Shown here: positions 12,973 through 24,457 of the stretch, piece after piece
How the letters are laid out: each line of letters starts with the position of its first letter
Position numbering within the stretch: position 1 is the stretch's first letter
NCBI GenBank assembly: GCA_000181795.3
Contig: CM012954.1
Span: 4,764,506 to 4,828,505 of the forward strand
Direction of reading: 5' to 3'
DNA from: Trichinella spiralis
Lineage: Eukaryota; Nematoda; Enoplea; Trichinellida; Trichinellidae
Length of the DNA: 64,000 nt
Translations under genes and position numbers: made by a program
The notes under the pieces: generated by a model
What the model was told of the DNA's origin: nothing
The model's database searches: none
Seen by the model: the letters and a program-made list of their open reading frames with translations, nothing else

Positions 12973-14068
12973 ATGACTTCCAGTGAATTACAACTCACCT
13001 GGCTGAGCACCCAGAGCATTGCCGAAGAATATGTCAAACAATCAAATTTACCTTTTCTAATAACTGGTAGTTTCATTTGCATACTGAGCTTATTGTCACT
13101 GATTGCATTTAAAATGTGCAAAATTAGAACAAAACAAGATTATTATTTGTTAGGTATTTATGCATTTTGGTATTTCAATTTCAAAGTAAAAATATCCACT
13201 GGTAACAACAATTGTGAATTTTTAAGGATTAACAATTGGTTGCCTGCTTTTGGGAACTGGCCACTGCATCATGTGCATCAGAAGGCATGCGGTGCTCGCA
13301 CAAAACTGGCACCCTGTAACTCGTCGACAGTGTATTCTTGAAAGTGCACATCATTTTTTCACAAAAATCGGTGAATATTCTTGTGCTGGATTCATATTCA
13401 TTTTATCTTCCGATCGTTGCATCGCTCTGACAGTACCTAATTTATACAAACAATTCAATACTAAAATGGCCAAATATTTAGTATCGGTAAATTTCATCCT
13501 ATCCACATTCTTATACATTGTTGTAGTGTCGATGTCGTTGTTCATTTACGATTGCGATGAACTTATTTCCAATTATTGCTTTTATTCAGAAATATTCACT
13601 CCTCTGGTGTACAAGCTGAATGCAATTATGATACTGTGCATTTATTATCTTTCAGCGTTTCTTTACATTATAGCTTTAATCGGCATGCGCTATTGGCAAA
13701 AACATGTTCAACACAACAGCATTCGTCAACTTCAACTTAAACGAGAAAAAAAAATTATGAAAAATATGCTCATCTTTCTCGTATCCACAGTCGTCACTGG
13801 CATCTTGCCGATGACAATAATGAGCATCAATGCATGGAATTTGAAAAGTCTCAGTGACTTTTCCACATACTTTTGGATATTGAATCCAGTATCGTTATCA
13901 TTAGAACTGTTGGCATATTCTGTTAGCAACAAGAAACTTCGAACATTGCTGTTTCAGTTGTGCATTCGTAAATTAAGTGCTGTCAAATTATTCAGAAAAA
14001 CATTTCTGAAACATTACAATTCCACTACTGTTACTACAATAGCAACAAATATACCACCGCATACATGA
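12973..14068 (+). CDS. Rhodopsin-like GPCR, tandem paralogue 2
   Basis: Exons 12973-13153 and 13227-14068 join in phase 1 over a 73-bp intron; 340 residues. The protein is co-linear with the upstream receptor: shared LGxGHCIM in TM2, ESAHHFF.KIGEYS before TM3, DRC at residues 123-125, SEIFTP before TM5, and LPMTI in TM6. TM7 ends in AYSVSNKKLR, again without NPxxY. I chose the ATG at 12973 because it directly follows a splice-acceptor-like CTTCAG and gives a short extracellular N-terminus like that of the paralogue; an in-frame open stretch extends to 12940. If the CTTCAG is used, a 5' non-coding exon lies upstream. A poly(A) signal AATAAA follows near 14176. The ligand is unknown. Confidence 0.85.
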
Positions 14069-14825
14069 AAAATAATTTAACTCATTTGAAAAATGTTTCA
14101 CATCACCAAAGAATCATCGCCCAGTGAAGCATTTCTTCCGCACAAATATCTCATTTATATCAAATTTACAGAATGAAATAAAATTGCATTTCATTATGAA
14201 ATTTTTTTCTGAAATTTCTAATCTAATCTTAATCTAATCAAATTCAAAGCGCTTGAATTAATTCAAATCAAAATTAAACTCTTACCTTCTTTTTTCCCAT
14301 AAAAAAGCATTTGATTGCACCTTTTCACGTCGTCATAACAACACCACGGAATGCAGCGATTTAGTTTTAATTGGAAAAATCATTCTACCGTACCAACTAA
14401 TTAAAATTAGGATGCAACAGCAACGAAAACTCATTTTTGAAAATATGAAAAATATGACAGAAAACATAATCAATAAATAAACCAATTCCGAAAAAGTCAT
14501 TCTATTCCATTTATAGCATGAATTTGTCGTAAATTGGCAGACATGTAAATAATATTAAAAAGTATAAAATTATATTTGGTAAAATTAATAATGGAAAAAT
14601 TTGATTTCGACAAAATTTGTTCTCTGTGCTCGTTCAATGAAAACGTTCTCGTCGTCAACAGTGCCGTACAAAAGATCCCTATTGAAAATTGATCTTTCGC
14701 CCAACATTACTGTAATTTTACAATACACTACAGTATGCTGTTGAAAATTTCACTGGAATAAATAAGAATAATTGAATTGAAATTTGCCAAATTTGTCACT
14801 GAATTTGTGAAGAGAAAAAAAAATC
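14069..14825. other. Intergenic, 3' end of GPCR gene and promoter of TOLLIP
   Basis: AT-rich, no gene seen. It holds the poly(A) signal for the upstream GPCR and presumably the TOLLIP promoter and 5' UTR. No TATA box or other element stands out. Confidence 0.4.
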
Positions 14826-15584
14826 ATGACTTCGAACCGACGCAGCCGTGTTCAAGTGGGCCAGTTGTCCGATGATTTCTTGCGATTGCAAGTATCGCCG
14901 TCGGTGAACGTGACGCAGAATCAAGCGGATGGAAATTCGGCTGCTGGTGCTGGTGATACAAACGTGACTTTGTACAGCACATTCGTACCGCCTCGAACGA
15001 GAGGTCGTCTCGTGATTACAATATTGGAGGCGAACTTGACGAAAAATTACGGTCTGGTCCGAATGGACCCCTACTGTCGCCTTCGCGTTGGCAGCGGCCT
15101 GTTCGAAACGCCGACAGATCCCGGCGGCGGGAAGACGCCAAAGTGGAATCGCAGTATACAGTGCTATTTGCCGGACGGTTTGGATTCGATTTATTTGGAA
15201 ATTTTCGACGAACGGGCGTTTTCGTTCGACGAGCGCATCGCCTGGGCTCACATCCTGCTTCCGAAGGCGATTTTCGACGGCCAGGCAGTGAACGAATGGT
15301 TCCCATTGTCCGGCAATCAAGGTGACGGCAAAGAGGGTGTGATCAATTTGTTGATTTCTTTGGAGCCGATTCAAATGATTTCACAACAACAGCCAGTTCT
15401 GTTGGTTCCAGTTATCAGCAGTTCTGCTTTTCCAACGCCGCCTCGCTTTACACAGGCTGACGTCAAAGAATTGCACGACATGTTTCCCAACGTGGACGAG
15501 GAAATTATTGTCAGCATTCTGGAATCGAAAAACGGCAACAAAGAGGCGACCATCAACGATCTGCTTGATTTGAACAGTGAATGA
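14826..15584 (+). CDS. TOLLIP: Toll-interacting protein (TOLLIP), single exon
   Basis: 252 residues (human 274) in one uninterrupted exon. TOLLIP is an endosomal adaptor that binds ubiquitin and phosphoinositides and acts in sorting of immune receptors and in selective autophagy. Domains in order: an N-terminal TOM1-binding region (about 1-50, with VGQLSDDFLRL); a C2 domain (about 55-180) with RMDPYCRLRVG and YLEIFDERAFSFDERIAW, which match the family closely; a linker; and a C-terminal CUE ubiquitin-binding domain (about 208-250) with DMFPNVDEEII. The start ATG is the first in the frame and precedes the conserved N-terminal motif. The exon is clearly GC-richer than its surroundings. A poly(A) signal lies near 15680. 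DPM1 follows on the same strand with 265 bp between stop and start. Confidence 0.95.
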   Translation: MTSNRRSRVQVGQLSDDFLRLQVSPSVNVTQNQADGNSAAGAGDTNVTLYSTFVPPRTRGRLVITILEANLTKNYGLVRMDPYCRLRVGSGLFETPTDPGGGKTPKWNRSIQCYLPDGLDSIYLEIFDERAFSFDERIAWAHILLPKAIFDGQAVNEWFPLSGNQGDGKEGVINLLISLEPIQMISQQQPVLLVPVISSSAFPTPPRFTQADVKELHDMFPNVDEEIIVSILESKNGNKEATINDLLDLNSE

Positions 15585-15849
15585 CGAATTAGTGATTTGA
15601 TCATCGATCAGTTTTATTATAGTTTTTTTCTTTTCTTTTTTTCTCAGCTTGATGTAAAAAAAATTAGCAAATTTGTTCGAATAAAATCATTTGCCGTCGA
15701 TTTATAATTTCATCGTTCATTGCTTTGTTGTTTTGCAGATTGCGTTGTGTCGCATAATAATTATTTTTCGTCCAATTTTACAAAACTAATTATTAATTTT
15801 GCCTTACATTTTTATATTTTCTACCAATCTCTATTAGTAGTAGGCTAGG

Positions 15850-16590
15850 ATGACGACGACCAACGTTAGCAGCAGTGGTAAATATTCCATCATTCTACCG
15901 ACGTACAACGAAAGAGAAAATTTGCCAATTTGTGTTTGGCTTTTGGACAAATACTTGAGCAAGTCGAACGTCGATTATGAAATTGTCGTCGTGGACGACA
16001 ACAGTCCAGACGGAACGCAACAGATCGTGAAACAGTTGCAAGAGATCTACGGCAACGACCGTATCCGTTTGAAAGCACGAAAAGCCAAACTGGGTCTTGG
16101 AACCGCCTACGCCAGCGGTCTGGACGAAGCTGTGGGCGAATTCGTCGTTCTGATGGATGCGGATTTGTCCCACCATCCCAAGTATATTGTCGATTTCATC
16201 GACAAGCAAAAACAGGCCGACTACGACATTGTACTGGGCAGTCGAATGCTGGCCGGCGGGGGAGTGGCCGGTTGGAATCTGAAACGCAAAGTGGTAAGCC
16301 GTGGGGCGAATTTGCTGGCCGACATGATGTTGCAATTGCACGTCACCGACGTCACCGGAAGTTATCGACTGTATCGACGAAATGTGTTGAAAACGTTGAT
16401 CAGCCAAAGCGTCTCCAAAGGGTACGTGTTTCAGGTGGAAATGCTCGCCCGAGCCAGGGCAGCCGGCTTCACCATTGCAGAAGTACCAATCGTGTTTGTC
16501 GACCGCTTCTACGGTCAGTCGAAACTGGCAACTTGTGAAATAATTGGTTTTCTCAAAAGTCTACTGTACCTCTTTTTCTACGGATGTTGA
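15850..16590 (+). CDS. DPM1: Dolichol-phosphate mannosyltransferase subunit 1
   Basis: 246 residues (human 260), one exon. DPM1 transfers mannose from GDP-mannose to dolichyl phosphate at the ER, supplying mannose for N-glycans, GPI anchors and O- and C-mannosylation. It is a GT-A, family 2 glycosyltransferase. Visible motifs: SIILPTYNERENLP at the N-terminus, VVDDNSPDGT, the metal-binding DADLSHHP, LGSRM, DVTGSYRLYRR, and the C-terminal VPIVFVDRFYGQSKL. As in animal DPM1 there is no C-terminal membrane anchor pair, so DPM2 and DPM3 partners would be needed. The ATG at 15850 gives a short Ser/Thr leader like other animal forms. A (TG)n run follows the stop and NUP62 converges from the other side. 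Confidence 0.96.
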   Translation: MTTTNVSSSGKYSIILPTYNERENLPICVWLLDKYLSKSNVDYEIVVVDDNSPDGTQQIVKQLQEIYGNDRIRLKARKAKLGLGTAYASGLDEAVGEFVVLMDADLSHHPKYIVDFIDKQKQADYDIVLGSRMLAGGGVAGWNLKRKVVSRGANLLADMMLQLHVTDVTGSYRLYRRNVLKTLISQSVSKGYVFQVEMLARARAAGFTIAEVPIVFVDRFYGQSKLATCEIIGFLKSLLYLFFYGC

Positions 16591-16615
16591 TGTGTGTGTG
16601 TGTGTGTGTGTGTGT
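16591..16615. repeat. (TG)n microsatellite
   Basis: Perfect TG dinucleotide run immediately after the DPM1 stop codon, in its 3' UTR. Confidence 0.9.
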
Positions 16616-16683
16616 TGCCCAGAAAGAATGAATGATCATAATTATATATAATATTTCTTTTTCAAAAATTAATCTCAATTATT

Positions 16684-16698
16684 TTTATTCAAAATAAA
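16684..16698. terminator. Back-to-back poly(A) signals of DPM1 and NUP62
   Basis: AATAAA on the plus strand at 16693-16698 lies about 100 bp past the DPM1 stop. AATAAA on the minus strand at 16689-16684 lies about 50 bp past the NUP62 stop. The two hexamers are three bases apart, so the convergent genes appear to share one compact polyadenylation region. Confidence 0.6.
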
Positions 16699-16739
16699 AA
16701 AAATGAAAAGATACTCTCGCTGCTGATTGCTGAAGATAT

Positions 16740-19700
16740 TCATATTTTTCTTATCGTTGATGGCGACGCTGTAACAGCTTTGCAAGAATTCAACTTGTCC
16801 ACTTTCTTTTTAATTTCCGTAGTCTGCTTGTCAATCCACTGCAGCATGCCCAACTGCTTGTACATGATTTCCGCAATGTGCAACGTCTGCAAATGCAAAT
16901 TCAATCACCGATTATTTTCCACATTAATAATCATCATGAAAACAAAAGATCAACCTGATTCAAACCGATGTGCTGCTGACTCGCAGTTCTCACACGTTTC
17001 GATACTTGACTCATGTCTTGCTCCATTTGCTTCAACTGGGCATCCAATTGTGCATGTAAACGAAGCCTGAAAATGGAAAAATTTAAATAAATAATAAAAA
17101 AAAACAAAAATCAAACTCGTCAGTTACATTTGTTCACGCTGATGATCCGCCTGATTGGTGGAAGATTTCAAATCGTCATCTTTGACAAAATCCTTTTCCA
17201 AAACGCTTATAATTTGATCCAATTCATTCTGCTGTTGATTGATAAAATCCAAATCATATTCAATACTTTTCTGTTGGGTTTCGATCAATTTGAAATCTTC
17301 GCTCAACTTGGCAATCTGTGAATTGAATTTCAAGTTGAAAATGCAATAAAATATTTTAAACAACAACTGTTTTTTTTCGATTGATATCTATTCGAACAAT
17401 TCCAACATTATTCACCCTATCACCGTTGTTCATCAAAAGCCGATCCCATGCGTTGACTCGAGTTGCCACGTCGAAAAATTGCTGCTTCTGCTCTTCCATA
17501 TCATAAGTCCACTTGTTGATCAAATCTTCCAGTGATTTATAATTCAATTCTTTTATAGCCTGACTGAAGATTAAAAAAAAACACAACAAAGCCCTCTCAA
17601 AATTATGAATATGAAAATTCAACAAATAACTCCTCCTACACTTCTTTCGCAGGTGCAATTGTAGTGGTCAATGTTGCCGTGGTTGTAATTGTTTTATCAA
17701 GTGAAGTCGCGTCAGCTAATAAATTTTTTTTTCAATGTAAATGAAAATAACTGAAAAACACAAAACTCACTTGCTGATGCTGTTGTTGTTGTTGTTGTTT
17801 TAGCTAAAAAAATATAACAAGATATTCTGTTGTTGAGCACAAAAAAAGCAAATTCATGCTCGGATAGATTTACCAAAAATGTCGGTTGCAGTCAACGAAG
17901 AAGCGGTCGTCGCAGTGGTGACCGTAGATGAAGCAGAAGTAGCAGTCGGAAACAGCACTAAGCGAAAAGAAAAAATAGAAAGAAGATAGTAAAATCAACC
18001 GTAAATTGGGCATTTGCGCATCTCACCTGATGTCGGGGCAACGATAGTTGGAAGCAGTGCTGAAATGAATGCATTTTTTTTAAAAAAATTAAATCGAAAC
18101 TTGGAAAAAGCTTGCTGTACAAAGTCAACATACTTGCTGATGTGCTGCTGCTGACAAATGCAGATGATGTCGTTGTAGTTGTCAATGCGGGTTCCGTCGT
18201 TGGAGCCGAAAAAGCTTTGGTAGTTGTGGCTGATAAAATAAATATATAGTTGTCACAAATTAAAAATTTTCATAAATAAATAAATAAATATTTTTTACTG
18301 AGAAACGAAAAAACCGGAGCCGACGTGACTGCAGCAGTAGAAGTAGTGACGACAGTTGCAGCAGCAGTGGTGGTGGTCGTGGTGCAGATTGCAGTAGTAG
18401 AAGATGATGTAGTTGCTATAAAAATAAAACAACAATACAATGTTAATAATATAGAATGACAAAATTTTCCATTACAAGCAATGCTGGTAGCAAGTCCTGC
18501 GAACAAATTTTGCGTTGCTGATAAAGATCCACTGCCACTGGTCGCTAAAAATGAAATTACTCGTCACATTATAATTATCACAGATAGTGGAATAAAAATT
18601 GAATACTTCCAAAAAGGGATGACAGCTGAGGTGTAGTAGTAGCAGTAGTAGTGGAAATGGAAGAAAAAAGGTTTTCCGTGATCCCAGGCAAAGAAGCCGT
18701 AGTAGCAGCAACGGTCACTTTGGGCGTCAAGCCGAAAGACGGTTTCGGCAGTGAATTTGCCGCCGATGGAACCGGAGTAGAAGCGAACAAAGGTGGTGTA
18801 TTTGTGATTGTCAGAGGTTTGCTTGCAGATGCCGGTGGAGCGAAGTTGAACAGCGAAGGAGTACTGGATGCCGGTGTAGAGAAACTTCCAAACGTCGGTG
18901 CTTTTCCAACGGCGGGTGTGCTATTTGCTAAAAATGGAATCAATTGAAAAACCATCGCCGAGCATTATTTATTCAAATAACATTAGCAGTATTAGAATAT
19001 AAATTGACAAACTTTTATTCATCATTCCAGAGAAAGCATTTGCGAACAAATTCACAGATCCAGCAGCATCAGCAGCAGCAGTAGTGGTAGTAGTGGTAGT
19101 AGCAGTAGTAGTAGTAGTAGCAGTAGCAGTTGTTGTTGTTGGTGCAGCAGTACTGGTAGCGACTGTTGTTTGTGTCGTTGCTGCAAAAGGAGAAGCATTT
19201 GGAACACTGGCCGCGGCAGCAGTGGGTGCATTTCCAAAAAGCGAACCAACAGCAGCCGTGTTACTAGTGTTGGAAAACAAATTTGGTACAGACAACGCTG
19301 TCGTACCAAATATGCCTGTGCCGGGGGTGGTCGTAGCCGTAGTTGTTGGGAACAGGGAAGAAGCCGGCTTGGTTGAAAGCTGATTTTGCTGCCCTTGTTG
19401 AGCAATTCCAAAAAATGCCGAACCTGTTGACGATGCATTTCCGAAGATGTTACTGGACAATGTGGAAGCAGTTCCGAATATGTTGGTCGAAGTGGACGTG
19501 CCCGTCTGCGAACTCTGCGGAAAAAGAACCGGCGGTGCAGTGACACCACTGCTTGTAACAGCGGTGCTGCCGAACAGATTTGTCGAACCGAAAAGATTCG
19601 TCGCTGCCGTAGTGCTTGGGAATGCAGTGGATGTGGCCGGCTTTTGACCAAAAATTGATGATGCCTCAGATGACGACGAAGTGGTGTTCAATTCTTGAAA

Positions 19701-19763
19701 CGTAATTCAAAAAAAAATAAAAATCAATTTCATCAATCACACACAGCTTATTTTGAAAATATG

Positions 19764-19798
<35 letters not shown>

Positions 19799-20251
19799 TT
19801 TTTTACTAAAAGTAAATGCTCCGACGGAAGGCAAGCTGCCCGCAGCAGCCGAAGAAGCAATCGGCTGACCAAACAAGACAGGAGGAGCTGCGCTGGTTGC
19901 AGAAGATGCACCAAAAGTTGAAAATGCCCCTAAATTATTTTTTGAAAAAAGCAATGTTTAATTTCAAAATTTTTTTCCCAACAATGGCATACTTTATATA
20001 TTCTTCTCAATTTGAAATTATTAATGAAAATTAATTACCTGCAACTGACGAAGGCTGCGTTACAAATGCAGATAAATTGCCAAACAGTCCACTAGCTGGA
20101 GCGGTCTTGTTTGGCGCTGCTGCTGTTGCTGAAATACAACGATAATTATAATTGTGATTAATAAATAAAAAATTATCATACTCCCAAACAAGGGCGCTGC
20201 TGAAGTGGTTGCAGCAGCAGTAGTAGTAGTAGGTGGTTTAAAGGAAAACAT
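16740..20251 (-). CDS. NUP62: FG nucleoporin NUP62, 16 exons
   Basis: Exons (minus): 20251-20182, 20128-20039, 19929-19807, 19693-19013, 18927-18607, 18544-18476, 18415-18299, 18229-18134, 18059-18027, 17957-17874, 17803-17771, 17715-17642, 17559-17416, 17315-17128, 17066-16955, 16886-16740; 793 residues, longer than human (522). NUP62 is a central-channel component of the nuclear pore that binds transport receptors. The first half is Ser/Thr/Ala-rich with scattered FG dipeptides (LFG, IFG), many in the large fourth exon. A Thr-rich stretch follows, then a coiled-coil domain from about residue 598 with LEDLINKW, VNAWDRLL, YDLDFINQQQNELD and LQWID, matching the NUP62/NSP1 C-terminal domain. 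Exons 2-11 are all phase 1-1. The N-terminus MFSFKPP suits the family. CNOT11 ends 329 bp upstream on the same strand. Confidence 0.92.
19767..19795. repeat. (AT)n microsatellite in a NUP62 intron
   Basis: Pure AT dinucleotide run in the intron between the third and fourth NUP62 coding exons. Confidence 0.9.
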
Positions 20252-20579
20252 TGTTACCGCTTTCTTCTTCGAAAGGAAAACTTCACAATATACAAAAAAG
20301 ATGATAACTTCAAAACAAATAATAATAATAATAATAATATTGAAAGAGAAAAAAGAAATTGCAGCGTCAATGCTACGCTTGTCAAAGTGAACATCCGTTC
20401 CTTTGGTATTAATCCAAGATATTAATCGAAACATCAGTTGCTTGTTTGTTTATTCGCTTTCTCAGATCAACAATCAACAAAGGCAACTAAGCGCAGAGAA
20501 AAAGCAAGATAAAAGCACTTTGATGATTATTTTTTCTTTCTTCTTCGTTTTCATTCAAACGCATGCAATTGCATTTCAT

Positions 20580-23010
20580 TCATAATTTTTCGGCTGTTTC
20601 CGTCTCGAGCTGTTTCAGCAATTTGTAAAGATCACCTGCTTCAACGACATCGCTAAATTCCAAACAGAATGTCTGCGCTTCTATCATAATTTCCTGAAAT
20701 TACAATTTTGTCAATAAATTTATTTTATTAAAAAAAATTCAATTAAAATTTTGTCAGTCTTGTAAATTAAAAACATACAAGTAATAACTGTTTTTTTTCT
20801 GAAAAAAAATCCCTTACTTCAACTGCGAGCAATTTTCTGTTGAGCAATGATACGGTGAACAACGAAATCAGCCGGACAAGATTCCCTTGAACAAAACGAT
20901 CTTTGGCTTGGCTGCAGAAGGCAAAACACTGAAGAACAAATCTGAGCAAAAAACCACAAGGAAAGCTGGTACCCTAGAAATTTCAAAAAGCAATTATGCA
21001 TAGAAATTTATTTTCAAAAATGTTTCATCGATTCGTCAAAAACTGTCTAAACACGCACAGTTATAAAAGAATAAATAGCCCAACTTTCATAAGAAAAGAA
21101 TTCCAACATTTTACATTAAATATATTGAATTAAACTTGCTTGTTTTGAAACCAATTTGTTGACAACCTCCAAACTTTGCAAAGATATTTTCATACACAAC
21201 AACTTTGAAAAATACCTAAAAATAAATGAAAACATACATACCATACCATTTATAAGATTTATAAATATGAAAACTTACTCGTCTGCACGTTGAATGGAGT
21301 TCAATTTAAGTAAAATTTCAACTGATATTTGCGGATTAAGTTCAACCAATGCTGAAAACTGCAAAACAATAACTGTTACATAACAACATAACATAACATT
21401 AATAACAATAAATAGCAAATTAAACCTTGTCTAAATTCAAATCGATATTGTTTAAAAACAGCTCACAGTTGTCGCCACGAATAATTTCAATTAACTGAGC
21501 AGCATTTTTTAAAGGCAGTGTGTTCTCGAGAGCTGCTTTGAAAATTACCATTGCCTGTTCCAGTTGTGCATCAAAAATACGTCCTGACACTTGTTCAGGT
21601 ACAGATGTTTCCGGAGATATAGTCGGCATCGGCAACATCAGAGGAGTTAAGTAATATGCAGACGACGGGTCCATCCAAATCAACTGTTCATTGCACAACA
21701 TTAAATTGAATTTATAATGCAAATATAGAAAAATCAAAATCAACGCTTACATCGTTTGGAGAATAATACAAACTTGGTCTTGGAATTTCAAAACGCCATC
21801 TTAACGAATCCACATCAACAGGCAGTCTGTTGAGCAATATCTCATCACCGAAACAAACCAAACTCTGATAGGGTGCAACATATCTGTGAAAAATAAATAA
21901 AGAATTGAATTTTCAATACAAAATTCGATATATGCTTCGTTACTGTTCATATTCGCCAACTCGAAAACTGTCACATCTGGCAGATGTTTGCAAAAAGTTC
22001 AACACATGTCTTTTTGTTTGAATTTCAAATTCTTCAACATTGACTTCCTTAAAAATACACATCAAATTACTACCATGCGGTGTATGTACACAGTTTGCTG
22101 TTCACAACAAATTTCCAACATACAACGTCTTCGAGAGTATTCTGTGCAACCACATCACTCGGTTTCATTGTCATCACCGATGATACTCCACGTGTGATGA
22201 GATTTTTCAAAAAAATATATTCCACATTTTGCAACAATTTGTACGAACGATTTTGCAACGTCACTGTTTCATTTTTCTAAAACGAAATTAAAAAAATAAA
22301 CTGAAAATCATGTAGATACTGTAAATATGAAAAAACGTTTACCAAAAGAATGCAAAACAACGGTGAAAAAATATGCTTTGTCGGACATTCGTTGTTAAAA
22401 ACTTTAAACAAAAGAAACAAACTAACAATACGTATTAACTCTGATGTAAAATTCGGAATTAGCAACAAATTTCCAAGAGAAGTGGCTACATCGAACCACT
22501 TCACTTCAGCAAACGACTTTTCAAATTCACTGAATATCCATTCGAACGTTTCAGATGAATAGCTTGAAAGTATTCTAAAATTTAAGCATAAATCTTCAAT
22601 AATATTTCAATCAGAAATTAGAAAATAATTTTACTTTTTTACATTTACATTGCCTTCAGTAATCAACAATGTACTTCTGTTTTACAAAGACAACTTCTTT
22701 ACGAATGTTTAACATTATTATTATAATTGAAATATACTATGAACATGCATCAGAATTGATTGTATTATTTGAAAAATATTTAAACTTTAGAAAGACAATA
22801 ATATAATTTAATAAAAATTATACTTTATCCATTATCTATTAATTATTATGACGCAGCCAAATAATGGAACATCAGTATACAATAAACAAATCTACACAAC
22901 AAACGAAATAAATAATATAGTCAGTATTATTTTCTATATAAAAACAATACTAACCTCATTAATTCGTAAATGTCATCGTTAATCAAACCGCAATTTCTTG
23001 GCGATGCCAT
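20580..23010 (-). CDS. CNOT11: CCR4-NOT complex subunit 11, 10 exons
   Basis: Exons (minus): 23010-22955, 22574-22343, 22276-22090, 22043-21944, 21883-21751, 21683-21426, 21358-21279, 21215-21152, 20973-20818, 20693-20580; 459 residues (human 510). CNOT11 is a CCR4-NOT deadenylase subunit that binds CNOT10 and the CNOT1 N-terminus. The C-terminal half carries the family signature: a segment like LVELNPQISVEILLKL, then YFSKLLCMKISLQSLEVVNKL, FVQGNLVRLISLF, and the ending FCLEFSDVVEAGDLYKLLKQLET, close to human [23 protein letters not shown]. The N-terminal half aligns weakly with human. The junction of exons 3 and 4 (CTGT|GTACAT to GAAG|TC) is the least certain; the others have good consensus. 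It is divergent from SPCS1. Confidence 0.87.
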
Positions 23011-24050
23011 GCAAATACTATTCTACGAGAAACATAAAGATAAAATTCATAAAACCATAAAACTACCGCTATAAAATGTACAGTAAACAATGCCCTACCT
23101 GTACAACTTTTAAAAACAAATAAAATCAATCAATCCTTCCATTCTGATGGTTTCCCTATAAACAGTACATAGGAATGTATCAAATCAGTATTGATTTCAA
23201 TCACAACTATTAAATACTACAAACAAATTCCACCACACAGTGCTACAACATCATTATTAAAAAGCCTATGCGTCACGCGAAGATTGAATTTCAAAGAATA
23301 CGCGCTCAAAATTACAAATATATTCATTTTCTTGTACAGAAGTTTCTGATTACTGTAAGAAAATTTCATTTTACTTCTTAATTAACAAAACTAAAACTTT
23401 AAACTTAAAACTTTCTTCAAAACGTACACTCGCCCAATGAAAACACATTAAACAAATGACAGAAAATGAATACGTTCACAATTGTCAACTGAAATGTATA
23501 AAACTTTCCAACCAAAAATTTACTATATATGCGACCAGAAGAAACCAATTAACAAATGAAAAGCATTTTGTATTGCCCTACAAAAACAATACCGTAATGG
23601 TAATAAGAAAATATGCAAAATAGAAAGATATTTGATCACTTGATTTTTTACTTTAAAAAAATCTCACTGCAATTAAATAACTCAGGTTTCAATAGAGTTA
23701 ACAGTATTCAACATTAATTCACATATTTTGCATACGGTAACTGCTACTTTTTACAGTATACAAAATTAAAGTAAATGCAAATAGAGATGGTAAAAACTGA
23801 TATAATGGATTAATTTGTGTTTATATAATTTACTCATAGCATCTTTTAAAGTAATAATTAGCAAATTTTTATAAAATCCAAGTACAATTATATTTATTAC
23901 GGTAATCAAGGAAGAATAGATCTTACTTTATTTATTATTGTAACTAATTTGCTACGTAAACTTTTTACGAATTGTACACGTATTAAGGTTGATCTGTTTC
24001 CTGATATTTCGCATATCATTTTCGAGTTAGTCAAATTTTTATTAATAATT
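23011..24050. promoter_or_regulatory. Divergent intergenic region between CNOT11 and SPCS1
   Basis: About 1 kb separates the two start codons, which face away from each other, so both promoters lie here. The sequence is AT-rich and I see no gene, TATA box or repeat of note. An open stretch from 23949 in the SPCS1 frame starts at TTG and is probably 5' UTR. Confidence 0.45.
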
Positions 24051-24341
24051 ATGTTTAGTGCAATGAATTTTCTACCAAAGATAGAGACGCACGTGGATTT
24101 TGTGGGGCAGAGTTTGGCGGAGAAGATCTATTGGATAGTAATAACATTATCGGCTGCTGGTGGATTTATTTTCGGTTACGCATTTCAAATGTTCTCCATC
24201 ACAGTTTTGAGCACATTATCAGGCTTCGCACTGTCCTGCTTGTTGATACTTCCACCTTGGCCTTATTTACGTCGTCATCCTATCAAATGGTTGAAACACC
24301 AACCTGCTGGTGGTGGTAATTACAAGAAAAAGAAAAATTAA
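24051..24341 (+). CDS. SPCS1: Signal peptidase complex subunit 1
   Basis: 96 residues, single exon. SPCS1 (SPC12) is a small non-catalytic ER subunit of the signal peptidase complex with two membrane segments. Seen here: an N-terminal cytosolic stretch ending HVDFVGQSLAEKIYW, hydrophobic segments at about 28-48 and 52-72, and the family hallmark LPPWPYLRRHPIKWLKH after the second, followed by a Lys-rich tail. I chose the ATG at 24051 because it gives the normal family length; a second ATG 12 bp downstream is also possible. The gene converges on the minus-strand gene ending at 24458, and an ATTAAA signal for this strand lies at 24392-24397. Confidence 0.92.
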   Translation: MFSAMNFLPKIETHVDFVGQSLAEKIYWIVITLSAAGGFIFGYAFQMFSITVLSTLSGFALSCLLILPPWPYLRRHPIKWLKHQPAGGGNYKKKKN

Positions 24342-24388
24342 CATTTGAAACGCAGTTTCGAGCAAAATTGTCATTTTTTTTGTTAATT

Positions 24389-24397
24389 TTTATTAAA
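24389..24397. terminator. Overlapping poly(A) signals of two convergent genes
   Basis: ATTAAA on plus (24392-24397) and AATAAA on minus (24394-24389) overlap in the 116-bp gap between the SPCS1 stop and the stop of the gene at 24458. Confidence 0.5.
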
Positions 24398-24457
24398 TAT
24401 GTGAACTTCGGAAAAATTGCTTCATAACTGTAAGCGAAGTGATGTGTGTAAAATGCA

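Noticed and set aside
14796-15374. 192-codon minus-strand ORF opposite TOLLIP
   Set aside because: Antisense shadow of a GC-rich coding exon; no recognisable domain, while the plus strand encodes an intact TOLLIP.
19052-19651. Long Leu-rich and Val-rich open frames on both strands
   Set aside because: They are other-frame readings of the Thr/Ala-rich NUP62 exon 19693-19013; GC-rich repeats keep several frames open.
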